A stretch of DNA of 64,000 nucleotides, from the NCBI RefSeq assembly GCF_033473495.1, contig NC_088941.1, positions 682,001 to 746,000 of the forward strand. The letters are read 5' to 3'. A program made the translations under genes and the position numbers. Shown piece after piece: positions 1 to 11,421 of the stretch. The stretch comes from Cercospora beticola. Lineage: Eukaryota; Ascomycota; Dothideomycetes; Mycosphaerellales; Mycosphaerellaceae. Within the stretch, counting starts at the first letter, position 1, and each line of letters opens with the position of its first letter. Under the pieces are notes generated by a model. That model ran no database searches and had not been told where the DNA came from. It worked only from the letters and a program-made list of their open reading frames with translations.

Positions 1-1
1 G

Positions 2-1962
2 GCTAAACGGTTTCCAGTCTCGCGTGGGACTACCACTTTGATGATGAAGACGGGCCACGTCGAGCGCACGACCGACCGCGAGTTTGAAGTCGAAGAGCGC
101 CGGTATCGTACACTCGAATCCGCTTCTTTGCGCCTGCAAAAGGAAGCCAAAGGCTACCTTGACAGCTTGCGCGCCATGACTGCTAGCCAGATGCGAATCG
201 CCGAAACCATCGACGCTTTTTACGGAGACAGCGGCGCCACGGACGGCGTAAGCAGGAGTTACAAGCAGGCGGTTGAAGATCTCGACGCCGAGACTGTCAA
301 AGCGCTTGATGGGCCTTACAGGTGTGTCGCTCAAGATCCACGTCTTCTGGCTGCGGTCTTCAACGAGGACACCGGCGTCTACGACTACCATGTCGCAGAG
401 GAGATTGAGAGGGAACTCAATTTCAACGCTGGGAACAGGAGGAATTTTACCAGAGACGTGCATTCAAAAAAGGTTAAGAAAGAAGATAAGCTCATTGAGT
501 TTTGTTACAGAACTACCGTGCTGGAGCCCATCAATCGCTTTTGCGCATACTTCCCCGACATCAACGAATGTGAGTAGCCCCTCGAGTCAACGAAGCCAAA
601 CATGCACTAATTCTGTCTCAGGCATCAAGAAGCGAAACCACAAAATGCTCGACTACGATGCCATGCGCAGCAAAGTCAAGAAGCTGGTGGAGAAACCTGA
701 CAAAGATCCCTCCAAGCTTCCACGCACGGAGAAGGAAACTGAAATGGTAATGTCTGCTTTCGATTCTGTTCGCGGCAGTCGTCAGTTCCCCGACGACTTT
801 GCCGCTTCGCATGACGTTATGATGTCTCCACCACCGCAAGCGCTTGATGGGCTCAAGCACGAGAAGAGGGTTGCGCGGATTCAGGCCGACGAGGAAGCTG
901 CTCTGGGGAGTGTGGGTATTCGGCGGCGCTCAAGTGTGATGAGGCGCGTTTCGCGGGCTAGCACATTGATCAAGAACACGGTTTTGGACGTGGCCTTCGG
1001 CTCACCGATCGGAGATTGTCCCCCACCGCGACAGGGACCGAGTGATCCTCATTTCCCGCTGCGGAGTCCTGCCATGAACAAGACGCCACCTTCGACCCTC
1101 CGACACTCTGGCCACTTTGACACTCTGCCAGTCGTGCGCGAGGCGTCAAAGGAAGCCTTCAATCTCAGTGGGCAGCTTACTCCCACCCGTCACAGCCGCC
1201 TCAGTCCTAACATGCAGCGCGTCCTCGCCACCACTCCAAAGCGCCACACGAGCATGCCACTGCAGAGCTCTCGCGAGTCCAAGGCACTCTCGCCATTACA
1301 GCTCTTTACCTTGACCCGCCGAGACTCGTTCTCTTCGAGTGCCCCAAGCAGCAAAGATACCAAGAGAAGTTCTTCCATCTCGATCAGCTCGCGTAAGGAC
1401 ACTGAGAGAAGTGCTTCTGCTCAGTCGGGCCGAAGCGTCTCAACATGCGGTGGCAGCTCAGAGAGCACACGTCCGCTCATTTCGCGCGCGAAGAGCCTGG
1501 GGCATAAGACAGGCGACGACACCGCGAAGCCGAAGCTGCGAGTTTCCGTGCCCACGCCCTTCTTTCAACCTTCGGAGCTGGAAGACATCATGGCGCCATT
1601 TCGGCAAAAGTTCGCCGAAGAGCAAGCTGACTTGATGGAACAGGCGAAAGCGGCGTACGAACAGCTGAACCAACAGTTGACCGACGAGTTACCGCAATTG
1701 ATAGACCTTCGGTGAGTGCAATAAGTGCTGGGCCGAGCTGGCGTACTGACTTGAAGACAGCGTACCTTACCTCGATCCGTCTTTCGAAGCTCTGGTCAAG
1801 ATTCAGCTACGATTCTGTGCCGAGGCCTACAGTCGCATGGCACAAGTTCAACAGTACCTCGACGCTTCAACACGCGACCAGTATGCAAGTGGAGATCTCG
1901 ATGCTCGTGTGGAAGATGTGCTAGGGCAGATACGCGAGCTCAGCATTGCAGGCACGGTTTAG
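2..1962 (+). CDS. BAR-domain protein, Rvs161/Hob-like (5' partial)
   Basis: Membrane-curving BAR protein expected at endocytic actin patches. Three exons: 2-569, 622-1711 and 1761-1962, with GT-AG introns of 52 and 49 bp; codon phases match at both junctions. The frame is open to the left edge, and the first visible residues (KRFPVSRGTTT) look like the N-terminal part of the domain, so the true start lies upstream. At least 619 residues are visible. The first half carries EERRYRTLE, KEAKGYLDSLRAM and FCAYFPDINEC-IKKRNHK-LDYD, typical of the Rvs161 branch. The last part carries LTDELPQLIDLRVPYLDPSFEALVKIQLRFCAEAY split over several exons' worth of helix 3. Between them, at about residues 232-498, is a Ser/Pro/Arg-rich stretch absent from the 265-residue yeast Rvs161. 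Family assignment is strong; the function of the insert is unknown. Confidence 0.85.
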
Positions 1963-2359
1963 TCGGAGTCTTTCAAGGCAGCGAATGTCGTCAGTTCAGA
2001 CGAATAGATGCACCGAGGAGGTAATGACACGTATGAGTATTGCATGATAGCATGGAGACGCGCGGTGTCTGCGACCTACAAAACCGCGGCCAAAAATTTG
2101 CATTGCGAGCACTTTCAGTAGCGGCAATGCATAAGAAAAATACCAAATACTGGCTGTCCAGCCCATTCTCAATCGTACACCAGATCGGCGTACACCATAT
2201 CGCTGAACGCTATGCAACGCTCGCCGACAATGAGAACTCGAGTCATGGCAGGCAGCCAGCGAGCGGAGAAAGATGCCCTACAGTGGTCAATTAAGCAGTA
2301 GGAACGCGCGAGTGCCACGAGTTCAGTTCACGAAGTGGCCTACATATTGTCCACACTCT
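1963..2359. other. Convergent intergenic region
   Basis: It lies between the converging 3' ends of the BAR gene and the flavin-reductase-like gene. I see only short frames without family features, so I call no gene here. Confidence 0.5.
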
Positions 2360-3119
2360 TCAACTCGTCCCCGGCATCAACCCACTCCCCCTCACCTCCT
2401 TCTGCCTCTCCGCATTCCCCTCCAACCCAACCAACTGCTTCGGATCCCCCGGAATCACCATCTCAAACAAACTCTCCTCTCTCACAACCGTATACTGATG
2501 ATACCCACACCTCGCAATCGGCATCGCCTTCCCCAAATCCACCATCCCATCCGTCAGCACACTCTCATCAATATGCACGCCAATAACCCTTCCAATCACA
2601 ACATCCACACTCCCCATTGGCGGATTACCCGGTAAGCGTAAAGTACTATAATACTGACACTCGAATTTAATCGGACTGGCTTTTACCATGGGACAATCGA
2701 TGAGATCTGCTTGTTGTTTTTCGAGATTTGCTTTTTGGAATTCGTCGACGGAGGGGGTGAGCCATTCTGCTGAGGCGTTTACGGCTTCGCGGAGGGACCA
2801 GGTTGCCATGTTCCAGCAGAAATAACCTGTGGATTCGACGTTGTTGACTGTGTCTTTGCGGTTGTTGTTCAGGTCTTGGTTGGCGGAGAACATTACGTAG
2901 GGAGGGTCGAAGGTTAGATTGTTGAATTGGGAGTAGGGCGCTAGGTTGTCGATTCCTTGGGGGGAGCGCGTGGAGATCCAGCCGATGGGGCGGGGGGTCA
3001 CGCAGGACTGGAGTCTTGTGGTGAGCTTTGGGTGTGTTGATAGAGGTCTGATTTGAGCTTACTTTAAATGGGTCTCTGGGGAGGCCATGAGAGGTTTTGC
3101 CTGGTTCATAGAATACCAT
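2360..3119 (-). CDS. Flavin reductase-like (FMN-binding split barrel) protein
   Basis: Probable FMN-dependent reductase or oxidoreductase of the flavin-reductase-like family. Two exons: 3119-3063 encodes MVFYEPGKTSHGLPRDPFK, then a 55-bp intron (3062-3008, donor GTAAGC), then 3007-2360. Spliced length is 234 residues. The exon junction restores the family signature S-C-VTPRPIGWIST, followed by NLAPYSQFN, FDPPYVMFS and DTVNNVESTGYF, which are the FMN-phosphate and isoalloxazine-contact segments of this fold. The start at 3119 is chosen because MVFYEP begins the conserved N-terminus; the frame continues further upstream without similarity. No signal peptide or membrane segment is visible, so a cytosolic location is inferred. 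The last 20 or so residues are uncertain (see finding on the alternative frame). The substrate is unknown. Confidence 0.85.
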
Positions 3120-3430
3120 CTTGCGTCCTCGGTCTTGTTGTTTGACTGTCTGCTTGAAGTTGTGTTCACGCGAAGCTTCGTAAATATGTTGAAGGTGGGT
3201 GAAGTGACTAGGTACGAATACGGTACCGAAATCGGCACTTCTCTCGGCAAGGATCAGCGACTTCAACAAAAGAAGCTGGTCATGGGAGTGTTGATGTGGA
3301 TGAGAACACCTGAAGCTTACAGTATACTGACATTGTCAGGGGAGACAATTTCGACATCGTTCTCGTCTCGGACTGGTCCCGCAAGCGAGTACGCTACGTA
3401 TCCTCCCATCACAAATGCTGAAACTTCATA
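3120..3430. other. Intergenic region between same-strand genes
   Basis: Presumed promoter of the flavin-reductase-like gene and 3' region of the archaemetzincin gene. No gene or RNA seen. Confidence 0.4.
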
Positions 3431-4807
3431 CTACGGACTCAGCTCGATAGCATTCTCAATGTTCGAGCCCTGTTGCATGGACTGCCGTTCTTCAGTTTGA
3501 AGTCGCACTCTAATCCACGCTCCAAACGCTGCCCACATCTCACCGCCAGGTACCGTGCTCCATGTATCGCAGAACCTCAATAGAGCTTCATACCTCTCCC
3601 CCCGCTTCGCAACACCTCCAGTAGCTTCTAAAAGCTTTGCCAGATCTACCGGACACAAGTACGGAGGCTGCGCTCCATCCTCGCTCAGCCCCGCCGTGCC
3701 TTGCATCAGACAAGCATAGTAGACACAATGATCCATTCCAACACAATGCCCAAGCTCATGCGCTGCAGTCTTGCACACGCGAGAGAACCACAGGCCGTAC
3801 ATGTATGCGGCTGACGTTTTTGCAGGTTTCAAATTCGCCACATAAGCGGCAACGGCAGCGTCCATCGCTGAGTCGGCTGGAAATTGCCTCCGAGCTCTCG
3901 ACTTCCTTGCAGGCAGCTCGAGGGGCTCACCACTACAGCAAGCGTTCACAAATGCTTGGCAGTGACTCGCCGGCCAGACGTGCTCAGTCTCAATCTCCTG
4001 GACTTTGTCCAGCACAGGATTGTATCGCGAGCTGGTGACAACGGCTACACGGCTTCCGCCATAAGCCCTACCGCAGCAGAAATCATCCGGTTCATCCTCG
4101 TACAGGTCATGGTCAACAGCCATCAAGATTGCATGCGCATCAGCTGGCAGCATAGCAATCGCAGCGTCCAGAAGATCGTTGAGGTTCAGCTGTCCGGTGA
4201 ACAAATCATCTTTCGAAGGACGATGGCGAATACCGATGACTTCTTTCCCGATATTGAGACCAATTCGTTCGCGCTCATTGTTCTTCTGCTTTTTACCAGA
4301 AGCTTTCTCCCAAGACACGAACTCCAGCTGTGGTCCGTCATACATCTTGACTTCAAGGGGGTGATAGAAAGCTTGAAGATACTCCAGCAAATCTGTAGCT
4401 CGCGGTGAAGATAGCCCTCCCGGCTTGGGTCTGGCCTGAGCAACACCCTTTTTAGCATTCTGCAGCTGCGGCACAGCCCATTCTCGAGCGTGTTCGACCT
4501 CGGCTGCATATTCTGGATGAGGAACAAGGTAAATAGTACGCCTGTTGGTTTTCGCCGCGACTCTTCCCTTCAAACGACGCCAGGAGTCCAAACTCTGCGG
4601 CTTGTATTTTGGATCGAAAGAGAGCTCGTCACCAGGTAATACCAATGATGCCGGAAAGTGCGATGCCTTTACTGATGTTGGTGAAGCGTTGTTGGACTTG
4701 CCGTGAGCAGCATGCGTTCTGCTAAGCTCGTTCTGTCTCTCGAAACCAGCTTCGTTTGCATGCGGAGAGGGCTCGAATGTGAGAATATCATGGTTGCAAG
4801 TAGGCAT
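3431..4807 (-). CDS. Archaemetzincin-like zinc metalloprotease (peptidase M54)
   Basis: Single-exon protein of 458 residues from the ATG at 4807; the frame runs to 4861 but without an ATG. The catalytic motif is HELGHCVGMDHC, with zinc-ligand histidines H350, H354 and H360 and catalytic E351. It is followed by C-x4-C-x-M, then a 16-residue spacer and the motif C-P-V-D. Archaemetzincins bind a second structural zinc through four cysteines ending in CxxC; here the last cysteine position is Asp. The N-terminal half is hydrophilic, with a segment LYEDEPDDFCCGRAYGG ahead of the catalytic region as in other fungal members. No signal peptide, so it is probably intracellular. The physiological substrate of this family is not established. 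Confidence 0.88.
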   Translation of the reverse strand: MPTCNHDILTFEPSPHANEAGFERQNELSRTHAAHGKSNNASPTSVKASHFPASLVLPGDELSFDPKYKPQSLDSWRRLKGRVAAKTNRRTIYLVPHPEYAAEVEHAREWAVPQLQNAKKGVAQARPKPGGLSSPRATDLLEYLQAFYHPLEVKMYDGPQLEFVSWEKASGKKQKNNERERIGLNIGKEVIGIRHRPSKDDLFTGQLNLNDLLDAAIAMLPADAHAILMAVDHDLYEDEPDDFCCGRAYGGSRVAVVTSSRYNPVLDKVQEIETEHVWPASHCQAFVNACCSGEPLELPARKSRARRQFPADSAMDAAVAAYVANLKPAKTSAAYMYGLWFSRVCKTAAHELGHCVGMDHCVYYACLMQGTAGLSEDGAQPPYLCPVDLAKLLEATGGVAKRGERYEALLRFCDTWSTVPGGEMWAAFGAWIRVRLQTEERQSMQQGSNIENAIELSP

Positions 4808-5394
4808 TGCGGCTGAGGTAGGAGGAGAATGGAACAAAAGAATACTTGTGACCCGGCTCACCTATATGTATGTTTTGACATACTTCCGCCCAGGCTAAAC
4901 TAGTGTCTGGGCGACAGTGGCAAGAAGCTCGATTCTGCTGCAGACGTTTGACGTCCTCGGTCTGCCATCTTGATGTGTGGTGAGTCAGTTGATGATGGAG
5001 GGACGCGTCGAAGTCAAGTGCAGTCGACGCGTTGGGGTCGAGTTGCTGCCTGGGAGACGTCGCATGCCAATCGGCAAGAGCCGCCGCTAGCTCATGTACT
5101 TTTTTTTTTTTTTTTTTTTTTGGATCGATCCCGCAACCGGTTCAGATCCAGTAGAGGGCACCACCAACCACTTGTAAGAAACCAAGCTCAGACCAAGTTC
5201 CACACACACACAATCGTAACATTTCGGATTCTCCTATCTTCGTGACATTCTTGCATGTCCGGCTGATACCTCTACTCAAGACAACGGTTCTGGAAATGCA
5301 CCCGCGCCCGTCTATTATCCTATTATGCAATGCAAAAAAACCTTTTTGTCCAACGCCGCGCTTCTTGACCAACTTGTAACTACGCAGAATCCTT
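4808..5394. other. Intergenic region containing a poly-T tract
   Basis: Presumed promoter of the archaemetzincin gene and 3' region of the ABC transporter gene. It contains a 22-base T run and a short CA repeat near 5202. No coding potential recognised. Confidence 0.5.
5100..5121. repeat. 22-base poly-T homopolymer
   Basis: Uninterrupted run of 22 T in the intergenic region. On the minus strand it is a poly-A tract about 290 bp upstream of the archaemetzincin start, the sort of poly(dA:dT) element that often excludes nucleosomes in fungal promoters. Confidence 0.9.
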
Positions 5395-8300
5395 CTATCG
5401 CCTGTTGAAATTCAAGTACCTGCTGCCAATGAACAGCAAGATCAAGTTGCTGCCAATGAAAGCACACAAGATGCCCAAATCTCGCCAGCGGTTGTCGAAT
5501 GAGATGCCAAGTGGCTCATAGAATTGGTCGCCGACACTGTATGCGCAGTAGCCGCAATCAGAAGTAGAGTTGTCGACAATGTAGCCAGGGCCTCCAGCGC
5601 TGAAGAAATTTGACATGTACTCGCCACACGTCTGGCCCTCAGGTGCAGTGAATCGATTCAGCTCCACGTCGGTACAGACGACTCGCTTCTGGTGCAGCTC
5701 GGTAGACACGAGACCCGCAATGAGTCGCGTGAATGGATCGAGCTCGTACAGCCATGCTCGCCAAAATCCTGGAATTTGAGGTTTGGGCACAGTGACACCG
5801 CAGAACAGGGCGAAGATGATAATGAGGAACGGGTTGAGCAGCACAGCAATGAATGTGCTGGGCGTTAGAGCAGAAACCATCTGACCAAGAGTGACCGAGA
5901 AGAATTCGGTGACGAGGATCATGAGGAAGTTGTATCCTGCTCTGCTGGACTGTGAGCTGAACCCAGGGATGTAGTAGAGTGGCAGGAAGAAGCCAACAGC
6001 ACAGATAATGCTGTATGGGATTTCGGCGAGGACCATCGACAGGGCGAACGGAAGCTGCTTGTAGGTCTTACTGGCGGCTTCGCGATAGTAGATCAGGCGA
6101 CTGAGATCGTACTTGGGCTCGACCTGTGCCAGAATGAGCGCAGGCAAGACGGTGACCTGGAAGATAATGAACACTCGGTATTGCAGTGAAGTCCGGGATT
6201 CGTCGAGTTGCAAGAACATGAGACCAGTGAGGAGGGCAATAATGACGTGGTTGAAAAGACGTGTAAAGCCGTAGTTAGGGGAACGCCAGAAAGACTTGTG
6301 CGTGCGAATCTGCACGGTCTTGATCTGGTGCCAGAGCGGTGTGGCGAATTCCTTTTGATGGACAGGCGGCTGGGATCCGACTTCTTCAATACGTTGCTTC
6401 TTGATACGGGTGATTTCTTCCTTGGTGGCTGCAAGCTCTTCCGAATCGCGCCAGATCTCGCCCCAGTCCTTGTCGCCGATGCGAGCAGCTTGACCAGCAC
6501 CGATTGCATCCAGCATCCATTCAGCAGGGTTGGCGTTGGGTGGGCAGTCAGCTCCATACTTGTGAAAGTAGCTTCGCAGAACACTTGCGTCTTTGCCGAT
6601 GTCGCCGAAGTAAACAGTTTCGCCTCCGCGCTGTAAAAGCAGGAGACGGTCGAAGTTTTCGAAGAGGGATGCATTCGGTTGATGGATTGTACACAGAATG
6701 GCCTGTCCGGCTCCGGCGAGCTTACGCAAGAATCGCACAATGTTGAAAGCGGACTGAGAGTCAAGACCGGAAGTCTGTAGAGCAATGTCAGTAAACGGTC
6801 GTGGGTAGATGCAAATGTCAAACTTACAGGCTCGTCAAGGAAGAGAAGCAGTTCGGGCTTCGCGGCCAGTTCGACACCGATAGTGACACGTTTTCGTTGT
6901 TCGACTGCAAGGCCAGCTTCAGGGCTGCCGATAATGGCATCGGCGATATCCTCCATTTCGAGTAAAGCGATGATTTCCTCCACGTATGCATACTTCTCTT
7001 CTTGCGGTGTCTCGTATGGTTGTCGAAGGACTGCTGAGAATCGAAGAGCCTCACGCACAGTCTGAGTACCCTCATGAACATCGAGTTGTTCGGCGTAAGA
7101 GGTACCTCTCTGGAAAGCTGTACCAGGAGGCTTGCCGTCAATGAGCTTGTCACCAGTGATGACACCAATATTCTTTCGTGATGCAAGGACATCGAGCAGA
7201 GTCGTCTTCCCGGCTCCGGAAGCACCCATCAAGGCAGTGAGCTGACCTGGTTTCACGTAGCCGAAGACGTTCTTGAGCAATCGCAGCTGACCAGACGGAA
7301 CGGGAACATCATAGCACAGCTCTTCCCAGGTGAGGACGGCCTTGGATTCGATCTTGAGATCAGACCCACCAGCCTCTCCTTCCTTTCGGCTACGCTTCTT
7401 ACGCTTTTCAGCCAGAGCTTCGTTCAACTGCTTGCGCTCCTTGTCTTCCTTGGCGTAAAATGTAATGGTCTTGCCTCCAGCTCCCCACTTGATGTATTCA
7501 CCAAGGAAGGCGTTGGAGATCAAGAACGCGGTGACGAGAACGACAATGATGCCCCAGTTACGCCACAGGTCCTTAGGTGAGTACGAGAAGGCAGTCTCGA
7601 TATAGCTCGTGCCAGAGACAGATGCTGATCCTGGGGTGCTACCAGCGAGTGTGCAAGTCTGGTGCGCAATATCGCCGTATCCTGGACCATTTGGAATCAA
7701 AGAAGTGCCGTCGCATTCCAAGTTGAGTCTCTCGAACTCGTTCATCATCATAGCAGAGAAGCCCAAGCCAAGCGCATTGATGTAGAAGATCCAAGAGAGC
7801 CAGACTTGCTGACTTTGGTATTGAATCAAATAGCCCGAAGTCAGAACAAACAAGGTGATGATCGTAGCCGCAAACTTGATAGCACTGTCGAAGTCAGGAC
7901 ACAGACAACCAACTGTTCTGAAAAACAGAGTGATCGCCAGGTAGCCGGTGATGATGATCAAGTAGAAGGTGAAAAAGGCTCCCGCATCGTACACCAGGCC
8001 ACACATGAAATAGACCATGATGGAAAAGACCATGATCTGTGCAGCCGCGAATGCAACATCCACCAATATTTGAGCAATCCAGAGCGCAGAAGGTCGATGG
8101 AAAGTGTAAGCGCGATGTTTGTTGACAATAGTTCGACCCATCATGACACCCGCAAGTTCACCAAAAGCCTGGAAACAGTTGAAGAGAAGTGCGATGAATA
8201 GAACACCACCACGAGTGAAAGCACCCGCGCTGCTCTTAGGTTGCTGAAGCCAGACAGTACCAATGACGATGGCGATGACAATCGATGTGATCCAAGAGAC

Positions 8301-9995
8301 GACGAGAGAGAATCGATCCTGCCACTTCAGGATGAACTGGCGCTTCATGAGTGCCCACACCTGTAAGTAGAACGGAATCGAGTAGACGGATTTCTGAGGT
8401 GCATGACGCTTGCCCTGCTGGATGGCGGTCTTGAAGTCTTCGTAGACATGCTGCTCCTCCTTGACACGCGCGCGCCATGCGGCCATCTCTTCGTCCCGCA
8501 ATGTAGCGTATTTAGACTTTTCGAAGGCTTCTACGAGCTCGTCAGGGGTGGAAGGAACGTTCGAAGCGCTACGCCCAGTGGCATATTCGCGCTCGAACTC
8601 GTCTGTGCAACCAGTCAAATAGTCCGGGGTTGTCTGTCTAGGCTTTTCCAGGAAACCGAGACTCTCGAAATACGACCTGGCCTCCTTAGCGGGACCAAAG
8701 AAGACTTGGCGACCTTCAGCAATAACCATGACCTTGTCGAACTGCGAGTAAATGTTCTCAGACGCCTGGTAGAGCGAGACGAAAGTAGTCGTGTGGTAGA
8801 TGTCGGTCATGATGCACAAAGACTTGGCATAATCCAGAGCAGTAGAAGCATCCAGACCTCTGGTACTGTTGTCGTGCGAGCAAACGCTACCACCGGTGAT
8901 CATCATTTCTGCGATCGAAACGCGCTTACGTTCTCCTCCTGAGATACCACGCACGAACGGATTACCGACAATCGTATTCTTCGTGTGTTCGATGTTGAAC
9001 ATCCGCAACAGCATATCAACGACTTTGTCCTTGAACTGCGCCGCGCTGATACCACCAGGTCTCTTGCCAGGAACCTTGGTCTCCAAAGCAAAGCCCAGCG
9101 TCTGTCCCACAGTAAGAGTCGGATGATGGACATCATCTTCCTCACAATAGACCGCTTCTCCACGATATCGCTTTTCGAACTCTTTCGCGGAGAAAGGTCC
9201 ATACTGAACTTCACCATCTATCCCGGTGTAACCGTAGCGTTGATTGGCGATAACTTTCAGGAACGAGGTACATCCAGACCCCGGTTTGCCGAGAACAAGG
9301 ACCATTTCGCCCGGCTTGACCACGCCCTTGAAATTCTGCAGGATGTTGACTTCCTTGCCTTTGCCTCCCAATCCAGCAAGTCCCATAAGGTACTTGATGG
9401 GGAAAAAGAAGAAACCCGTAAAGGCATCGGGAAAGGTCTGCACGAAGATCTTGCTACCGCCCATACCTTTGACGGTGAGGCCATCCCAGATCACGCCAAT
9501 GGCCTTGTGTTTGATTCCGCTCTCTTCTTCCAGACGCTTATTGCCTCTCAATGTATCTTCCAGATCAAATGGCTCCTCTTCTGTAGTCGATGGCGACACA
9601 GCCTTCTCCAGATCTTTTGCGCCATTCTTCTCGCTCCTTCTGCTTTGTGTACGCGACAATCGACTCTTCGATATGCGGCTCGTGCTACTCAACTCGCGTT
9701 GGAGCTCGGCAAAATCGCTGTGGGCGCGTTGTACATCAACGCCATACGCTACCGGTCTCTCGACCGACTCTCGGCGTTCTTCTTCCTCGGACGTGTCTCT
9801 CTGGGTGGCAAGGGTATCCCGGTCGATATCGCGTCTGGTCTCGATGGCTTCGGTAGCGAAACCGGCCTCATGATCTTTCTCGCTGGTCTGAATGTGCGAC
9901 GATGGGTTTTCTGCGTTTTCTGTCTGTGTGAAGCCATGGCCGCCGTGTGTTTGTCCTGGGTGATCGAGGTGGAGCTTTTGCTCGACGGAGTCCAT
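5395..9995 (-). CDS. PDR-type ABC multidrug transporter (ABCG, full size)
   Basis: Plasma-membrane drug/lipid efflux pump with the reversed (NBD-TMD)2 order. Two exons, 9995-6828 and 6774-5395, with a 53-bp intron (GTAAGT...CTACAG) that joins LLLFLDEP to TSGLDSQSAF exactly inside the second Walker B/D-loop. Product 1,515 residues, usual for PDR pumps. The ATG at 9995 (MDSVEQ) is the first in frame; the frame continues upstream only without an ATG. NBD1 has Walker A GKPGSGCTSFLK (about 236-247), signature VRGISGGERKR (about 349) and the degenerate DNSTRGLDAST typical of PDR NBD1. NBD2 has Walker A GASGAGKTTLLD and a degenerate signature AVEQRKR. Each NBD is followed by a six-helix membrane domain; a Cys-rich extracellular loop (CGEYM, DCGYCAY) precedes the last helix. 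The first 150 residues are a charged, probably phosphorylated, cytosolic tail. Drug specificity cannot be read from sequence. Confidence 0.95.
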
Positions 9996-11421
9996 GGTGT
10001 CGTTCGGCAGCAGCCGTGTCAACCCTACGGTCAAGGAAAGCGCAACGCGCTCCAATGACAGCGTTTGGGAAGGGACGTCAGCCCAGTTGTGGCGAGACTC
10101 GTGGTGCTATCTCCAAACAAAGGTGGGTATCATCTCCAACTTATAAACACACGCCGAGTGAACGAGACTAGTGGGGAACGAACAACGGAGGCGAAGAGCG
10201 AAAGAATGTGGAAAAAGGATTCGAGACATTTGTTTACCCACTTCAGATGGTTGATTACTACCAACATACCCACACACCGCAGGTCCGCAGGTCCGCACCC
10301 CGTGTAGTGGAGTCGGCGGCGTCCAGAAAATGGACAAGCGCCAGCAGATCTGTATGATTCATCCATTTTTCGCGAGGCACAAAGCCTGCAAGGCGCCATC
10401 TCGTCGTCTGCTGCGCGAAGGCTGAGAAGCTCGCGAGGAGCTGCCAGCGCCGCCGCCGCGCCGGATGCTAACTAGGGCTTTGCGAAATGCCGAAGCCGTC
10501 GGCCGTCGTCTTGCCTCAAAGCAGCAACTCGACCTCCACCGATCTCTGGCCTGAGTCGCGTTCTTCGGCCTATCCTCGACTAGAGGAGCGGCTCCCTGTC
10601 AGTACCCGTCGCTTGGTCGCATCTTCGAGAAATAATATCGAACGTTGAAGAGCACGGGGCGGAGAGTCTCGCTGGCTCGTACGGGACCGAAAGTTGTTTT
10701 TCTTGCCCGATGCTTCGATGGCAGCTCTCCGCGGTGGGATTGGGTAGTGACACGTCGATACCGAACAATGGTCACCAGGTTCTATGCCATAGGGTTCGAG
10801 TACGATCTGGCGATGCATTGTCCACTTTGTGCTATGATTATGCATACATAACATGGTTGAATTTCTACTATCAATCCTTTCCCCACCCGGGTATCATTAT
10901 GTGATTGCTTCGTGGCTCGAACCGCGCTGCACTGCCCAACGCCACACTCTGTGCGCCGTGTCACAGAAATACGCGTATCCAGACCAGATAGGCGGACTTC
11001 CCTGTCCTTGCCTGCAGAGATGCCAAGCCGGCCTTTGATGCCTTGCAAACCTGCTGTGATCTTGTGCAGACCTCGCAGGTGGTATGTATTGTCACTACTG
11101 TGACTATGCTAGGCATCCATCACACTGCCAGCGCTGCTATACTTCGGCGTGACTGCAGATCGTGGTATAAGCAACAATCAAAGGCGTTGCCAGTGAATGC
11201 ACCTCTTCCCTGCATTTGTAAGCAAGAGTGGTATGCATCGTGCATCCCCATATGCCACACATCCAAGCTTTCGTTAGTGGAGAGCTACTGTATCGCGGAG
11301 CGCGAGTGAAGGGGCCATTCGCACGTGTCAGGATGATTCAGCGGCGATTAAGTGTCCCGTACCACTCGAGGTCCGGAGTTAAATGTCTGCTCCGGCCGAA
11401 ACGTTTTCTCTCCTGCAGCTC
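9996..11421. other. Large intergenic region upstream of the ABC transporter
   Basis: 1.4 kb between the ABC transporter start and the 3' end of the Opi1 gene. It presumably holds a long transporter promoter. I see only short frames with no signal peptides, domains or paired splice sites, and recognised no pleiotropic-drug-response element. Confidence 0.45.

Noticed and set aside
8985..10058. Long plus-strand open frame opposite the ABC transporter gene
   Set aside because: It is the antisense shadow of the conserved NBD1 region and has no family similarity.
11043..11309. Cysteine-rich 88-codon plus-strand frame upstream of the ABC gene
   Set aside because: No convincing signal peptide, irregular cysteine spacing and no splice structure; likely chance.
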